NCBI GenBank assembly: GCA_016791285.1 | Contig: JAEUMX010000321.1 | Location: forward strand, 1 to 18,894 | Source: Burkholderiales bacterium | GTDB lineage: Bacteria; Pseudomonadota; Gammaproteobacteria; Burkholderiales; JAEUMW01 | Direction: 5' to 3' | DNA length: 18,894 nucleotides | In this document: piece by piece, positions 1 to 7,561 of the stretch | How positions within the stretch are numbered: the first letter of the stretch is position 1 | Layout of the letters: each line of letters starts with the position of its first letter | Notes under the pieces: generated by a model | Database searches by the model: none | What the model was told of the DNA's origin: nothing | The model's input: only the letters and a program-made list of their open reading frames with translations | Made by a program: the position numbers and the translations under genes

Positions 1-672
1 CTAGCGGTACGCGCGCGCCATGGCGTCCAGCCCGGCCATCACATAGCGCAGCAGGTCCGCCTCCAGCTCCGCGCCGCCGTCGACGACGCCGGGAATCATC
101 CGAGACGCGATCTGCCTCGGCGCCATCAGCAGCATGAAGACGGGCAGCAGCGTGAACGCGAAAGCGCGCTGCACCGCCGGGTGATCGGCGGGCAGACCCA
201 GGATCTCGCCGATCAGCGCGAACAGCAGCGCGGCCTTCGGCTTGATCGCCTTGTCCACCAGCGTCGACACCGCGGCCGACGGAGACACCACCTCGCGCAG
301 CAGCACCCGCATGCCCCAGGCACTCGGGCGCGTGGCCATTCCGATCACGTAGGACATCACGTTGCGCATACGCTGCCTCGGCGTCCCCGGACCCTGCGTG
401 ATGCGCACCACGTCCTCCAGGCTGGCCATCTGCCGGTGCGCCTCGAGCAGCACCGCTTCGTACAGCCCGTACCGGCCGCCGAAGTGGTAGTTGACGGCGG
501 CCAGCGGTGCGCCGGCACGCTCGCAGATCTCCTTGCTGGTGGTGTTGGCATAGCCGCGCTCGGCGAAGACGCGACCGGCCGTATCGAGCAGATGCTGGCG
601 CGTCGCGAGGCCGTCGGGACGGGGGTTGCGCGGCGCGGGGACGCGCGCTCCTTTCATGGGGATTGCTGGCAT
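1..672 (-). CDS. TetR-family transcriptional repressor (CecR-like)
   Basis: A 223-residue DNA-binding repressor. The N-terminal TetR helix-turn-helix is clear: residues about 25-70 include TRQHLLDTAGRVFAERGY, then TSKEICERAGAPLAAVNYHF, which holds the recognition helix (about 56-64). The rest is helical and would form the ligand-binding and dimer domain. The length and a C-terminal half rich in Leu, Met and Phe fit the CecR (YbiH) type, but I cannot confirm the subfamily. Start 672 is preceded by a GGA-containing stretch on the minus strand. A second ATG at 657 has no ribosome site. The stop codon is the first three bases of the window, so the gene is complete. It is divergent from an efflux operon, and an AT-rich palindrome lies in the shared spacer, so it probably represses that operon and perhaps itself. 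In E. coli, CecR controls ybhGFSR and affects drug sensitivity. A comparable role here is inference. Confidence 0.9.
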   Translation of the reverse strand: MPAIPMKGARVPAPRNPRPDGLATRQHLLDTAGRVFAERGYANTTSKEICERAGAPLAAVNYHFGGRYGLYEAVLLEAHRQMASLEDVVRITQGPGTPRQRMRNVMSYVIGMATRPSAWGMRVLLREVVSPSAAVSTLVDKAIKPKAALLFALIGEILGLPADHPAVQRAFAFTLLPVFMLLMAPRQIASRMIPGVVDGGAELEADLLRYVMAGLDAMARAYR

Positions 673-698
673 CGCTCGGGTTCCAAAAGAGGCGCTAG

Positions 699-727
699 TT
701 GAAATTTGAATTGAAATTTCATACCAT
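699..727 (+). promoter_or_regulatory. Candidate sigma-70 promoter of the efflux operon
   Basis: TTGAAA (699-704) is followed after 17 bases by TACCAT (722-727). These match the -35 and -10 consensus at 5 and 4 of 6 positions. The operator palindrome covers the -35 box and spacer, so a bound repressor would block polymerase. A second TTGAAA at 711-716 has a poorer -10 partner. No transcription data exist here, so this is a pattern-based call. Confidence 0.4.
701..720. promoter_or_regulatory. Probable TetR-type operator in the divergent spacer
   Basis: The sequence GAAATTTGAATTGAAATTTC is an inverted repeat. Arms GAAATTT and AAATTTC flank a central AATT, and only two symmetric G positions break the symmetry. 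It also contains two copies of TTGAAATTT (699-707 and 711-719) spaced 12 bases apart. It is markedly AT-rich in very GC-rich surroundings and lies 29 bases upstream of the regulator start and 45 bases upstream of the adaptor start. The size and position suit a TetR dimer. Binding by the adjacent regulator is inferred. Confidence 0.6.
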
Positions 728-765
728 CCAGTCTACTCCATCGAACCCGAAACCTGAAAGCCGTC

Positions 766-1770
766 ATGAACAAAAAGCCCCTGCTCGCCGCTGTCGTCGT
801 GCTCGCCGCCGTCGCGGCGTTCGCGGCGTGGTACTTCGAGCGCCCGGCGCGCGACCCCGATCGCATCGTGCTCTACGGCAACGTCGACCAGCGCCAGGTG
901 TCGCTCGCCTTCAACGGCAGCGACCGCATCCATGCACTGGCCGTGCAGGAAGGCGACCGCGTCAAGGCGGGCCAGACGCTGGGTCGGCTCGACACGCGCG
1001 CGCTGGAGCTGCAGATCGCCCAGGCCAGGGCCGACATCGCGGCGCAGCAGCAGGCGCTCAACCGCCTGAAGGCCGGCAGCCGGCCCGAGGAAGTGCAGCA
1101 GGCGCGCGCCCGGTTCGCCGCGGCCAGGGCCGATGCGCAGGTGGCGCAGCAGCAGCTCGATCGGCTGCTCGCGGCGCGCGACACCACTGCGGGCCGCGCG
1201 GTCAGCCAGCTCGACCTGGACAACGCGCAGGCGCGGCGCAAGGTGACGCTGGCCCAGCAGGAAGATGCGCGCAAGGCGCTGCAGTTGGCCGAGATCGGGC
1301 CGCGCCGCGAAGACATCGCGCAGCAGCAGGCCCTCGTCGACAGCACCATCGCCGCGCTGGCGCTGCTGGAATACCGCCTCGGCGAAGCCGAGCTGAAGGC
1401 GCCGGTGGATGCCGTGGTGCGCTCGCGCCTGCTCGAGCCCGGCGACATGGCCTCGCCGCAGCGGCCGGTGTACGCGCTGGCCATCACCAGCCCGAAGTGG
1501 GTGCGGGCCTATGTGAACGAGACCGACCTCGGCCGGGTGCGGCCGGGCATGGCGGCGTCGGTGACGATCGACAGCGATCCGGGCCGGCCGCTGAGCGGCC
1601 AGGTCGGCTACATCTCGTCGGTCGCCGAGTTCACGCCGAAGACGGTGCAGACCGAGGAACTGCGCACCAGCCTGGTCTACGAGATCCGCGTGCTGACCGA
1701 GGACCCCGACGACCGGCTGCGCCTAGGCATGCCTGCTACGGTCGCCCTGGCCGCCGCCGGCAAGTCATGA
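766..1770 (+). CDS. ybhG: HlyD-family periplasmic adaptor of an ABC efflux pump (YbhG-like)
   Basis: A 334-residue membrane-fusion protein that would bridge an inner-membrane ABC exporter to an outer-membrane channel. One N-terminal membrane anchor or signal spans about residues 5-23 (LLAAVVVLAAVAAFAAWYF). A first lipoyl half-motif follows (IHALAVQEGDRVKAGQTLGRLDT). Then come long Ala/Gln/Arg-rich heptad stretches (about 80-190) that form the alpha-helical hairpin. The second lipoyl half is ELKAPVDAVVRSRLLEPGD, and a beta-barrel region (WVRAYVNETDLGRVRPGM) comes after it. The length matches E. coli YbhG-type adaptors. Only a weak purine stretch (GAAAG) precedes the ATG. The stop overlaps the next start (ATGA), which indicates translational coupling to the ATPase. 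It is the first gene of the operon behind the palindromic operator. The symbol is given by architecture and gene order, not by alignment. Confidence 0.9.
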   Translation: MNKKPLLAAVVVLAAVAAFAAWYFERPARDPDRIVLYGNVDQRQVSLAFNGSDRIHALAVQEGDRVKAGQTLGRLDTRALELQIAQARADIAAQQQALNRLKAGSRPEEVQQARARFAAARADAQVAQQQLDRLLAARDTTAGRAVSQLDLDNAQARRKVTLAQQEDARKALQLAEIGPRREDIAQQQALVDSTIAALALLEYRLGEAELKAPVDAVVRSRLLEPGDMASPQRPVYALAITSPKWVRAYVNETDLGRVRPGMAASVTIDSDPGRPLSGQVGYISSVAEFTPKTVQTEELRTSLVYEIRVLTEDPDDRLRLGMPATVALAAAGKS

Positions 1771-3554
1771 CCCCGGTCGCCACCGTGGTCGCTGGCCAGG
1801 GCCTGCGCAAGCAGTTCCCCCGACCGTCCGGCGCGCAGCCGACGCAGGCGCTCCGCGACGTGACGCTGACGGTGCCTGCGGGCACGCTGACCGCGCTGGT
1901 CGGCCCCGACGGCGCCGGCAAGACCACGCTGCTGCGCCTGATCACCGGCCTGATGCGTGCCGATGCCGGCTCGCTGCAAGTGCTGGGCATCGACGTCAGC
2001 GCCGACCCGCAGGCGGTGCAGGACCTGATCAGCTACATGCCGCAGCGCTTCGGCCTGTACGAGGACCTGAGCGTGCAGGAAAACATGGATCTGTACGCCG
2101 ACCTGCACGGCGTGCCGCGCGAACTGCGCCGGCAGCGCTTCGCGCGCCTGCTGGAGATGACCGACCTCGGCCGCTTCACCGCGCGGCTGGCCGGCAAGCT
2201 GTCGGGCGGCATGAAGCAGAAGCTCGGTCTGGCCTGCACGCTGGTGCGCTCGCCGCGGCTGCTGCTGCTGGACGAACCCACGGTCGGCGTCGACCCGCTG
2301 TCGCGGCGCGAGCTGTGGCAGATCGTGCAGGAGCTGGTGGACGACGAGCGGCTGAGCGTGATCGTCGCCACCTCGTACCTGGACGAGGCCGAGCGCTGCG
2401 CGCAGGTCTACGTGCTGCACGAGGGCGGCGTGCTGGCGCAGGGTGCGCCCGCCACCATCCGCGACGCGGCAAAGGGCCTGTGCCACGTGGTCGCGCCGCC
2501 GCCCGGCACGGCCGCGCGCACGCTGCAGGCGCGGCTGCTCGACGCGTCGCCGCTGATCGTCGATGCCGTGCCCACCGGCGGCGAGGTGCGCTTCATCCGC
2601 CGCGCCGATGCCGACGCCGCGGCGCTGCAGGCGCTGCTCGGCGACGCGCACGCACAGCCGGTTCCGGCACGGCTGGAGGACGGCTTCATGGTGCTGCTGC
2701 GCGCCCGGCGCGAGGCCGGCGCGCCGGCGCACACGCCCGCGCCAACGGCGCCGACGGCGAGCGTCGGCCCGGCCGAGACGTCGGCCGAAGCGCCGGCCGA
2801 CGTGGTGATCCAGGTCAAGGACCTGGTGCGCAAGTTCGGCGACTTCACTGCCGTGGCCAACACCAGCTTTGAGGTGCGGCGCGGCGAGGTCTTCGGCCTG
2901 CTCGGGCCGAACGGCGCCGGCAAGACCACCACTTTCCGCATGCTCTGCGGCCTGCTGCCGGCGACCAGCGGGCGGCTCGAGGTGGCCGGCGTCAACCTGC
3001 GCAAGGCGCGCGCGCAGGCCCGCGCGCGCATCGGCTACGTGGCGCAGAAGTTCTCGCTGTACGGCAACCTCACCGTCGCCGAGAACCTGAACTTCTTCGG
3101 CGGCGCCTACGGGCTGCGCGGCCAGCGCCTGCACGAGCGCATGCAGGCGGTGCTGCAGCAGTTCCACCTGGCCGGCCACGAGGACGACACCAGCGGCCAG
3201 CTGCCCGGCGGCTTCAAGCAGCGCCTGGCGATGGCCACCGGCCTGCTGCACGAGCCCGACATCCTGTTCCTGGACGAGCCCACCAGCGGCGCCGACCCGA
3301 CGGCGCGGCGCGACTTCTGGCGCCGCATCACCGCGCTGGCCGCCGCCGGCGTGACGGTGATCATCACCACGCACTTCATGGAAGAGGCCGAGTACTGTGA
3401 CCGCATCGTCATCCAGGACGCCGGCCGGCTGCTGGCGCTGGGCACGCCGCAGCAGGTGCGCGCGCAGGCCGGCGAGCATGCCGGCGAGCGCATGGACATG
3501 GAACAGGCGTTCATCGGCATCGTGAGCCAGTCGCGCGAGAAGGCGGCGGCATGA
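1767..3554 (+). CDS. ybhF: Tandem (double-NBD) ABC exporter ATPase (YbhF-like)
   Basis: A 595-residue protein with two fused nucleotide-binding domains that would power the exporter. NBD1 has Walker A GPDGAGKT (46-53), signature LSGGMKQ (145-151) and Walker B LLLLDE (165-170). Its switch position reads TSY (202-204), so the usual His is Ser203. A linker rich in Ala and Pro (about 315-345) leads to NBD2, with Walker A GPNGAGKT (380-387), signature LPGGFKQ (479-485), Walker B ILFLDE (499-504) and an intact switch His536. The two halves therefore combine into one canonical and one degenerate ATP site. The open frame extends upstream to 699, but that part overlaps the adaptor gene and has no domain. 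The ATG at 1767, overlapping the adaptor stop as ATGA, is the sensible start. The stop also overlaps the next permease by four bases. The domain layout is that of E. coli YbhF. Confidence 0.92.
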   Translation: MTPVATVVAGQGLRKQFPRPSGAQPTQALRDVTLTVPAGTLTALVGPDGAGKTTLLRLITGLMRADAGSLQVLGIDVSADPQAVQDLISYMPQRFGLYEDLSVQENMDLYADLHGVPRELRRQRFARLLEMTDLGRFTARLAGKLSGGMKQKLGLACTLVRSPRLLLLDEPTVGVDPLSRRELWQIVQELVDDERLSVIVATSYLDEAERCAQVYVLHEGGVLAQGAPATIRDAAKGLCHVVAPPPGTAARTLQARLLDASPLIVDAVPTGGEVRFIRRADADAAALQALLGDAHAQPVPARLEDGFMVLLRARREAGAPAHTPAPTAPTASVGPAETSAEAPADVVIQVKDLVRKFGDFTAVANTSFEVRRGEVFGLLGPNGAGKTTTFRMLCGLLPATSGRLEVAGVNLRKARAQARARIGYVAQKFSLYGNLTVAENLNFFGGAYGLRGQRLHERMQAVLQQFHLAGHEDDTSGQLPGGFKQRLAMATGLLHEPDILFLDEPTSGADPTARRDFWRRITALAAAGVTVIITTHFMEEAEYCDRIVIQDAGRLLALGTPQQVRAQAGEHAGERMDMEQAFIGIVSQSREKAAA

Positions 3555-4690
3555 GTCGCTTTCTGCCGCGCCTGATCGCGCTCACGCGCAAGGAGACGCG
3601 CCAGCTCCTGCGCGACCCGGCCGGCATGGCCATCGGCGTGCTGCTGCCGATCGTGCTGATCCTGATCTTCGGCTTCGGTCTGTCGCTGGACGTGAAGAAC
3701 GCGCCGCTGGCCGTGGTGATGGAGGACCGCTCACCGACCGCCGCCGACGCGGTCGCCGGGCTCAAGCTCACTTCCTACATCAGCCCGGTGATGGTCGGCA
3801 GCATGCAAGAGGCCGAGGCACTGATGCGCGAGCGCAAGGTCGACGGCATCGTGCGCGTGCCGGGCGACTTCGCGCGCCGCGTCGCCACCGGCGACGCACA
3901 GATCCAGGTGCTGGCCTGGGGCGTCGATTCGGCCCGCGCCGCCAGCATCCTGAGCTACGCCACCGCGGCGCTCGGCCAGTCGGCGCTGGTCCACGCCGAC
4001 CGTGGCGGCGCCGCGCCGGGGCTGCCGGCGGCCGACGGCATCGGCCAGGTCACGCTCGAACCGCGGCTGTGGTTCAACAGCGCCAACTCCAGCACCTGGT
4101 ACCTGGTGCCGGGGCTGGTCGTGCTGATCATGACGCTGGTCGGCGCCTTCCTGACCGCGCTGGTGATGGCGCGCGAGTGGGAACGCGGCACGCTCGAATC
4201 GCTGTTCGTCACGCCGGTGCGGCCGCAGGAGATCCTGCTCGCGAAGATCATCCCGTACTTCGGCATCGGCATGGTCGGGCTGGTGCTGTGCCTGGCCGCC
4301 GCGCGCTGGGTCTTCCACGTGCCGATCGAAGGTTCGCTGGCGCTGCTGGTGGCGGTGGCGATGCTGTACATGCTGGTCGCGGTCGCCATCGGCCTGCTGA
4401 TCTCGTCGGTCACGCGCAACCAGTTCGTCGCCAGCCAGGTGGCGCTGGTCACCAGCTTCCTGCCCGCGCTGATGCTGTCGGGCTTCCTGTTCGACCTGCG
4501 CAACGTACCGTGGCTGGTGAACCTGATCGGCCAGGTGCTGCCCGCCACGCACTTCCTGGACGCGCTGCGCACGCTGTTCCTGGCCGGCAACGTCTGGCCG
4601 CTGGTGCTTACCAACGGCGCGCTGCTGATCGGCTACGCGGTGGTGCTGCTCGGCATCAACTGGCGCATCACGCGCAAGTCCCTCGACTGA
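3551..4690 (+). CDS. ybhS: ABC-2 type permease, first subunit (YbhS-like)
   Basis: A 379-residue inner-membrane subunit of the ABC exporter. One transmembrane helix lies near the N-terminus (about 26-46, MAIGVLLPIVLILIFGFGL). A large periplasmic domain of roughly 130 residues follows. Five or so hydrophobic helices then fill the C-terminal half, from about residue 183 (WYLVPGLVVLIMTLVGAFL). The ABC-2 coupling motif EWERGTLESLFVTPVRPQEI is present after the second helix. This is the ABC2_membrane_3 layout. Its ATG overlaps the ATPase stop (ATGA), and the sister permease starts two bases after its own stop. The two permeases share the layout and the ERGT/EQGT...TP motif but are clearly diverged, which suggests a heterodimeric membrane channel as in YbhS/YbhR. 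Substrate is unknown; cationic drugs or lipid-like compounds are possibilities from the family only. Confidence 0.9.
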   Translation: MSRFLPRLIALTRKETRQLLRDPAGMAIGVLLPIVLILIFGFGLSLDVKNAPLAVVMEDRSPTAADAVAGLKLTSYISPVMVGSMQEAEALMRERKVDGIVRVPGDFARRVATGDAQIQVLAWGVDSARAASILSYATAALGQSALVHADRGGAAPGLPAADGIGQVTLEPRLWFNSANSSTWYLVPGLVVLIMTLVGAFLTALVMAREWERGTLESLFVTPVRPQEILLAKIIPYFGIGMVGLVLCLAAARWVFHVPIEGSLALLVAVAMLYMLVAVAIGLLISSVTRNQFVASQVALVTSFLPALMLSGFLFDLRNVPWLVNLIGQVLPATHFLDALRTLFLAGNVWPLVLTNGALLIGYAVVLLGINWRITRKSLD

Positions 4691-4692
4691 CC

Positions 4693-5820
4693 ATGGACGC
4701 CTTCCTCGCCCTCGTGCGCCGCATCGTGGGCCTGTGCCGCAAGGAGCTGCTCGCCATCCTGAAGGACCCGGCCACGCGCGTGATCCTCGTCGTGCCTGTG
4801 ATCATGCAGAGCATGCTGTTCGGCTATGCCGCCACCTTCGACCTGTACCGCGTCGACTACGCGCTGCTCGACCAGAGCCGCAGCGCGGCCTCGGCCGAGC
4901 TCGTGGCGCACCTGGACGGCAGCACCGCCTTCCGCCGCGCGACCACGCTGGACAACGCGGCGCAGATCGCGCCGCTGATCGACAACGAGAAGGCGCTGCT
5001 GGTGCTGCACATCGGGCCGCGCTTCGCGCAGCAGCTTGCCGCGGGCGAGGCGGCGCCGGTGCAGCTCATCATCGACGCGCGCAACTCCAACACTGCGCAG
5101 GCCGCGGCCGCCGCGGTGCAGGCCATCGTCGCGCGCTTCAACGACGACTGGCGGCTGCGGCAGGGCGGCGCCGCACCGCCGGTGACGGTGGTCACGCGCG
5201 CCTGGTACAACCCGAACCTGACGACACGCTGGAACTTCATGCCCGGCCTGATCGCCGCGCTCAGCATGATCCAGACGCTGCTGCTGACCGCGCTGTCGGT
5301 GGCGCGCGAGCGCGAACAGGGCACCTTCGACCAACTGCTGGTGACGCCGCTGTCGCCGACCGAGATCATGATCGGCAAGGCCGTTCCGCCGGTGCTGATC
5401 GGCCTGTTGCAGGCGACGCTGGTCTTCCTGATCACCCGCTGGTGGTTCGGCATCCCGCTGGCCGGATCGGTGGCGACGCTCTACACCGGGCTGCTGTTCT
5501 TCACCGTGGCGAGCGTGGGCATCGGGCTGTCGATCTCGGCGGTGTCGGCCAACATGCAGCAGGCGATGCTCTACGCTTTCGTGGTGATCATGCCGCTGAT
5601 GCTGCTGTCGGGGCTCACGACGCCGGTCAGCAACATGCCCGAGGCGCTGCAGATCGCCACGCTGGCCAACCCGCTGCGCTTCGCCATCGACCTGGTGCAG
5701 CGCGTCTACCTGGAAGGCGTCGGCCTCGCCACCGTCTGGCACAACCTGGTGCCGCTGCTTGCCATCTCGGTCATCACCTTGCCGCTGGCGGCATGGCTGT
5801 TCCGCAACCGACTCGTATGA
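4693..5820 (+). CDS. ybhR: ABC-2 type permease, second subunit (YbhR-like)
   Basis: A 375-residue partner of the preceding permease. It has an N-terminal cytoplasmic segment (LCRKELLAILKDPATR), a first helix around residues 34-52 (VILVVPVIMQSMLFGYAA), a periplasmic domain to about residue 175, and then five or so membrane helices. The coupling motif reads EREQGTFDQLLVTPLSPTEI. The open frame extends upstream to 4069 inside the previous gene. The ATG at 4693, two bases after that gene's stop, gives the conserved N-terminus and normal family length. Its TGA overlaps a possible ATG of the outer-membrane lipoprotein gene (5817), continuing the chain of coupled starts. It is expected to pair with the upstream permease and the double-NBD ATPase. 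Confidence 0.9.
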   Translation: MDAFLALVRRIVGLCRKELLAILKDPATRVILVVPVIMQSMLFGYAATFDLYRVDYALLDQSRSAASAELVAHLDGSTAFRRATTLDNAAQIAPLIDNEKALLVLHIGPRFAQQLAAGEAAPVQLIIDARNSNTAQAAAAAVQAIVARFNDDWRLRQGGAAPPVTVVTRAWYNPNLTTRWNFMPGLIAALSMIQTLLLTALSVAREREQGTFDQLLVTPLSPTEIMIGKAVPPVLIGLLQATLVFLITRWWFGIPLAGSVATLYTGLLFFTVASVGIGLSISAVSANMQQAMLYAFVVIMPLMLLSGLTTPVSNMPEALQIATLANPLRFAIDLVQRVYLEGVGLATVWHNLVPLLAISVITLPLAAWLFRNRLV

Positions 5821-5828
5821 GACACACC

Positions 5829-7322
5829 ATGAACAAGCGACCCGATTCACTGCACGTGGCGCTGGCCATCGCCCTGCTGCTGGGCGGCTGCGCGGCGGTC
5901 GGCCCGGATTTCAAGGCGCCGCTGCCCGAGGCGCCGGCGCGCTTCGGCGACTGGCACGGCGGCAGCGCCGAACTGGCCGCCGACACCGCGCGCGGCGGCG
6001 CGCCAGTCGACTGGGCGATGTTCGGCGACCCGGTGCTCGACGCGCTGCAGGCGCGCGCGCTGGCCGCCAACCCCGACCTGCGGACCGCGGCGCTGCACTT
6101 CGCGCAAAGCCGCCGGCAGCGCGCGGTCGTGGCCTCGCAACAGGTGCCTGAGGTGGAACTGCAGGCCGGCGCGATGCGCAACCGCCTCAGCGAATTCGGC
6201 GATGCGACGCGCGTGATCGACGCGCTGGACATCCCGGACAAGGACCACGTGATCGACGTGCTGGCCACGCCTTACACGCTTTACGACGTCGGCTTCGACG
6301 CCTACTGGGAGATCGACCTCTGGGGCCGCGTGCGCCGCTCGATCGAGGCCGCCGATGCCGATGTCGTCGCGTCACAGGCGCTGCTGGCGCAGGTGCAGCT
6401 CAGCGTCCAGGCGGAGGTGGCGCGGCAGTACTTCGAGCTGCGCAGCGCGCAGCGCCAGCTCGCGCTGGCACGCCAGGATCTCGCGGCCGCCGACGAGACG
6501 CTGGCGCTGGTGAAGGCACGCGCCGACAGCGGACTGACCACCGACCTGGACGTGACGCGGCAGGACACGCTGGTCGCGGACCTGCGCTCGCGCCTGCCGC
6601 TGCTGCTGGCGCAGGAGGCGCAGGCGCTCAACCAGATCACGCTGCTGCTGGGTCAGCGGCCCGGCAGCCTGAACGACGAGCTGGCTGCGCGCGGCGACGA
6701 GGAGGCGCAGCGCGCGCTGCCCGACCTGTCGCTGGGCGTGCCGTCCGAGGTGGCGCTGCGCCGCCCCGACATCCGCAGCGCCGAGGCCCGGCTGCACGCG
6801 GCCACCGCCAACGTCGGCGTCGCGGTGGCGGACCTGTATCCGCGCATCTCGATCGGCGCCGGCTTCGGTTTCGCGTCGGTGAGCGCCTCGAACTTCGGCT
6901 CCTGGGGCAGCCGCCAGTGGAACATCGGCCCGGCGCTCGAGCTGCCGATCTTCGACCAGGGGCGGCGCCGCGCCACCGTGACGATCCGCGACCTGCAGCA
7001 GCAGGAGGCGGCGGTGGCCTACCAGCAGACGGTACTGCGCGCCTGGCACGAGATCGACGACGCGGTCAGCGCCTACAACGCCGAGCGCCGGCGCAATGTC
7101 GATCTGGCGGCGAAGGAGCGCGAGAGCCGGCGCGCGCTGCAGCTCGCACGCACCCGCTACGACGCGGGACTGACCGACTTCCTGGTGCAGCTCGACGCCG
7201 AGCGCACGCTGCTGCAGGCGCGGCGCGACCATGTCGACAGCAGCAGCCAGCTGGCGCTGCGCCTGGTGGCGGTGTCGAAGGCGCTGGCGGCCACGCCGGT
7301 GGCCGCGCCCACGGCCGGTTAG
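5829..7322 (+). CDS. Outer-membrane efflux lipoprotein, NodT/TolC-type
   Basis: A 497-residue outer-membrane factor that would trimerise into a channel for the pump encoded upstream. The N-terminus is a lipoprotein signal (ALAIALLLGGC, lipidated Cys21) followed by AAVGPDFKAP, the typical start of mature NodT-family factors. Two OEP repeats follow. The second carries LRRPDIRSAEARLHAATANVGVAVADLYPRIS-type sequence (protein middle) and later AVAYQQTVLRAWHEIDDA. An ATG at 5817 overlaps the permease stop as ATGA and would add only four residues (MRHT). It may be the coupled start, but 5829 gives the more typical signal peptide. E. coli ybhGFSR has no dedicated outer-membrane gene, so its presence here suggests a self-contained tripartite exporter. 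No convincing terminator was seen after the TAG. Confidence 0.93.
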   Translation: MNKRPDSLHVALAIALLLGGCAAVGPDFKAPLPEAPARFGDWHGGSAELAADTARGGAPVDWAMFGDPVLDALQARALAANPDLRTAALHFAQSRRQRAVVASQQVPEVELQAGAMRNRLSEFGDATRVIDALDIPDKDHVIDVLATPYTLYDVGFDAYWEIDLWGRVRRSIEAADADVVASQALLAQVQLSVQAEVARQYFELRSAQRQLALARQDLAAADETLALVKARADSGLTTDLDVTRQDTLVADLRSRLPLLLAQEAQALNQITLLLGQRPGSLNDELAARGDEEAQRALPDLSLGVPSEVALRRPDIRSAEARLHAATANVGVAVADLYPRISIGAGFGFASVSASNFGSWGSRQWNIGPALELPIFDQGRRRATVTIRDLQQQEAAVAYQQTVLRAWHEIDDAVSAYNAERRRNVDLAAKERESRRALQLARTRYDAGLTDFLVQLDAERTLLQARRDHVDSSSQLALRLVAVSKALAATPVAAPTAG

Positions 7323-7561
7323 TTAGGCACGGTCGGGCCGATCTTCTCCAGCCCCTTGTAGCCGGTAACGCGGCCGAATTCATCCCTGACCTGATGCTCG
7401 TGCAGCAGCTTCCATGTCGGCCCCAGCCGTTGCTGGGCGTCGCGGGCGAGGCCCACGCACCGACCGGGCGAACTGCACGATCCGGCGCCAGTTCCTCGCG
7501 AGGGCGACGCTTGACTGCGAAGACGAAGAGCCGTGGACAGCCCGGAGGACTGGGGAAACAC
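7319..7561 (-). pseudogene. Possible coding remnant of unknown family
   Basis: An open frame of 80 codons starts at a GTG that directly abuts the TGA of the GAF gene and lies in the same frame. Its last 35 or so residues look protein-like and use GC-ending codons, for example LGPTWKLLHEHQVRDEFGR then VTGYKGLEKIGPTVPN. The first half is Ser/Arg/Gly-rich and resembles non-coding translation. Its stop overlaps the end of the outer-membrane factor gene on the other strand. I do not recognise the family. It may be the 3' scrap of a decayed gene, a small real gene or chance. Confidence 0.25.

Noticed and set aside
699..1766. Upstream extension of the ATPase frame
   Set aside because: It overlaps the adaptor gene in another frame, its translation is Arg/Gly/Ala-rich, and the ATGA overlap at 1767 gives a proper start.
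1677..3479. 600-codon open frame on the minus strand
   Set aside because: It lies antisense to the ATPase gene. The translation is His/Arg/Gln/Ala-rich with no domain, as expected opposite GC-rich coding DNA.
3731..4552. 273-codon minus-strand frame in the first permease
   Set aside because: Its composition (Gln/His/Arg/Asp-rich) is that of an antisense shadow.
4069..4692. Upstream extension of the second permease frame
   Set aside because: It lies inside the first permease gene and translates to low-complexity sequence.
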